A stretch of DNA of 6,287 nt from NCBI GenBank assembly GCA_937915885.1, contig CALGGP010000186.1, forward strand, positions 1 through 6,287, read 5' to 3'. The notes beneath the pieces are model-generated. The model was given only the letters and a program-made list of their open reading frames with translations. It did not search any database and was not told the origin of the DNA. Shown here piece after piece: positions 5,040-6,287 of the stretch (position 1 is the stretch's first letter; every line of letters begins with the position of its first letter). A program made the position numbers and the translations under genes. Origin of the DNA: an uncultured Selenomonadales bacterium. Its GTDB lineage: Bacteria > Bacillota > Negativicutes > Selenomonadales > Selenomonadaceae.

Positions 5040-6246
5040 ATTTCTCACCGTAGCCGTAATGCTCGATCACATAATCCAAATCCTTATCGCCGCGCCCGCT
5101 CAGATTGACGAGGATCGAGCCCGTGCCCATTTCTTTAGCAAGTTTCATCGCATAAGCGACGGCGTGAGAACTTTCGAGCGCGGGGATAATTCCTTCGTAT
5201 CTCGACAGTTTGAAGAACGCATCGACAGCCTCTTCGTCCGACGCAACTTCGTACTTCACCCGACCGACATCACGCAAAAACGCATGCTCGGGACCGACGC
5301 TCGGATAATCGAGACCGCTCGCGATCGAGTAGACGGGCGCCGGATTGCCTTCCGCGTCCTTCAACATGATGCTGTCAAAGCCGTGCATCACGCCCTCGGT
5401 GCCGTAGCTCATCGACGCCGCGTGATCGCCCATGTCCTTACCGCGTCCGAGCGGCTCGACGCCTACGATGTCGACGGGATCGTTGACGAACGGCAGGAAA
5501 AATCCGATCGAATTGGAGCCGCCGCCCACGCACGCCGTCACCACATCGGGCAGGAAGCCCATCATATCTTGGAACTGCTCACGCGCCTCGACGCCCACGA
5601 CGTATTGAAAATCTCTGACCATCATCGGGAACGGGTGAGGTCCGACCGCCGAGCCGATACAATAAATCGTCGTCTCGTAATTTTGCAGATAGTCTTCAAA
5701 CGCCGCGTCGACCGCCTCTTTGAGAGTTTTCAAGCCCGTCGAGACCGGAACGACTTCCGCACCGAGCACTTTCATGCGCGCGACATTCGGAGCCTGCTTG
5801 GCGATATCGACTTCGCCCATGTAGATCGAACACTCGAGCCCGAAGAAGGCGGCGGCAGTCGCGAGCGCCACGCCATGTTGACCCGCGCCGGTCTCTGCGA
5901 TGATGCGTTTTTTGCCCATGAACTGAGCGAGAAGCCCTTCGCCCATGCAGTGGTTAAGTTTATGCGCGCCGGTGTGATTCAAATCTTCGCGCTTGAGGTA
6001 AATCTGACAGCTGCCGAGTTTGCGCGACAGAGTTTTGCAGTGATAGACGGGCGTCGGGCGTCCCTGAAACTCGCGGCGAATGCGACGGAGCTCGTTGATG
6101 AAGTCCGACGAGTGGCAGATCGTCTGATAGGCGTGCGTGATCTCGCGGAACGCGGGGATCAATTGCTCGGGAAGGTAGGCGCCGCCGTATTTGCCGAATC
6201 GCCCGTCGGCATCGGGATATTGTTTAAGATATCTGCTGAAATCCAT
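5023..6246 (-). CDS. trpB: Tryptophan synthase beta chain
   Basis: This 407-aa PLP enzyme condenses indole with serine to give tryptophan, normally in an alpha2beta2 complex with TrpA in the cytoplasm. The N-terminal FGKYGGAYLPEQL (17-29) and LKREDLNHTGAHKLN (84-98) are typical of TrpB1; Lys96 is the PLP Schiff-base lysine. AETGAGQHG (117-125) contains the catalytic Glu118. The PLP-phosphate loop GGGSNSIG is at 241-248, GLDYPSVGP at 311-319 holds the conserved Asp313, and SGRGDKD (383-389) holds the Ser near the pyridine nitrogen. Everything needed for catalysis is intact and the length is close to the usual 395-410. The segment 270-290 (KDMGDHAASMSYGTEGV) is changed relative to the common GEHGAPL-type sequence in the COMM domain that talks to TrpA. 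No trpA follows: the next gene is an unknown protein overlapping it. Start ATG 6246 has AGAGGAG (6254-6260) 7 nt upstream. Confidence 0.95.
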   Translation of the reverse strand: MDFSRYLKQYPDADGRFGKYGGAYLPEQLIPAFREITHAYQTICHSSDFINELRRIRREFQGRPTPVYHCKTLSRKLGSCQIYLKREDLNHTGAHKLNHCMGEGLLAQFMGKKRIIAETGAGQHGVALATAAAFFGLECSIYMGEVDIAKQAPNVARMKVLGAEVVPVSTGLKTLKEAVDAAFEDYLQNYETTIYCIGSAVGPHPFPMMVRDFQYVVGVEAREQFQDMMGFLPDVVTACVGGGSNSIGFFLPFVNDPVDIVGVEPLGRGKDMGDHAASMSYGTEGVMHGFDSIMLKDAEGNPAPVYSIASGLDYPSVGPEHAFLRDVGRVKYEVASDEEAVDAFFKLSRYEGIIPALESSHAVAYAMKLAKEMGTGSILVNLSGRGDKDLDYVIEHYGYGEKYADFD

Positions 6247-6270
6247 TGGATTGCTCCTCTCAAAAATATT

Positions 6271-6287
6271 TTCCCACCCGCCCGCCC
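6271..6287 (-). repeat. Possible edge of a third repeat copy, cut by the window end
   Basis: TTCCCACCCGC (6271-6281) is identical to the inner part of one end of copy A (1986-1996) and to the reverse complement of the same part of copy B (4355-4365). The following CCGCCC no longer matches exactly. It lies just upstream of trpB. With only 17 bases left, this is a weak call. Confidence 0.35.

Overview
The window is about 6.3 kb from a bacterial chromosome, moderately GC-rich. It holds seven protein-coding genes: two on the + strand at the left and five on the - strand. The ferredoxin-linked 2-oxoacid oxidoreductase is oxygen-sensitive chemistry, so it suggests an anaerobe. The SD motifs (AGGAGG, GGAGGTGATC) and the near-consensus TTGACA/TATAAT promoters fit a Firmicutes-type anaerobe. 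A gram-negative Firmicutes (Negativicutes, Selenomonas-like) is my best guess, because surface nonulosonic-acid genes sit beside a korDABC set. That placement is inference only.

Left part (1-1195, + strand): the 3' end of a left-handed beta-helix (hexapeptide-repeat) protein, then a CMP-nonulosonic-acid cytidylyltransferase resembling the legionaminate type (LegF/PtmB). Together they look like the end of a surface-glycan or flagellin-glycosylation cluster. A hairpin terminator that probably works in both directions separates them from the convergent genes to the right.

Centre (1258-4253, - strand): the four subunits of a 2-oxoglutarate:ferredoxin oxidoreductase, in transcription order korD (2x[4Fe-4S] ferredoxin), korA (alpha), korB (beta, TPP and Fe-S), korC (gamma). 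korD, korA and korB overlap by a few bases and have a good promoter with a 13-bp palindrome in its spacer. korC is set apart by about 250 bp that contain a dispersed repeat and a second, near-perfect promoter. That promoter has an A/T homopolymer spacer and an inverted repeat over its -35 box.

Right part (4455-6246, - strand): a stand-alone tryptophan synthase beta chain (trpB) with all catalytic motifs, whose 3' end overlaps a 194-aa protein of unknown function. No trpA follows.

The most unusual structure is a GC-rich, roughly 76-bp element with GGCGCC-terminated inverted ends. It occurs twice, in opposite orientations, exactly bracketing korDAB and its promoter. A possible third partial copy is cut by the right window edge, upstream of trpB. 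No CRISPR array, tRNA, rRNA or transposase gene is visible. I did not see a clearly new multi-gene system; the repeat family and the unknown TrpB-coupled protein are the best leads.
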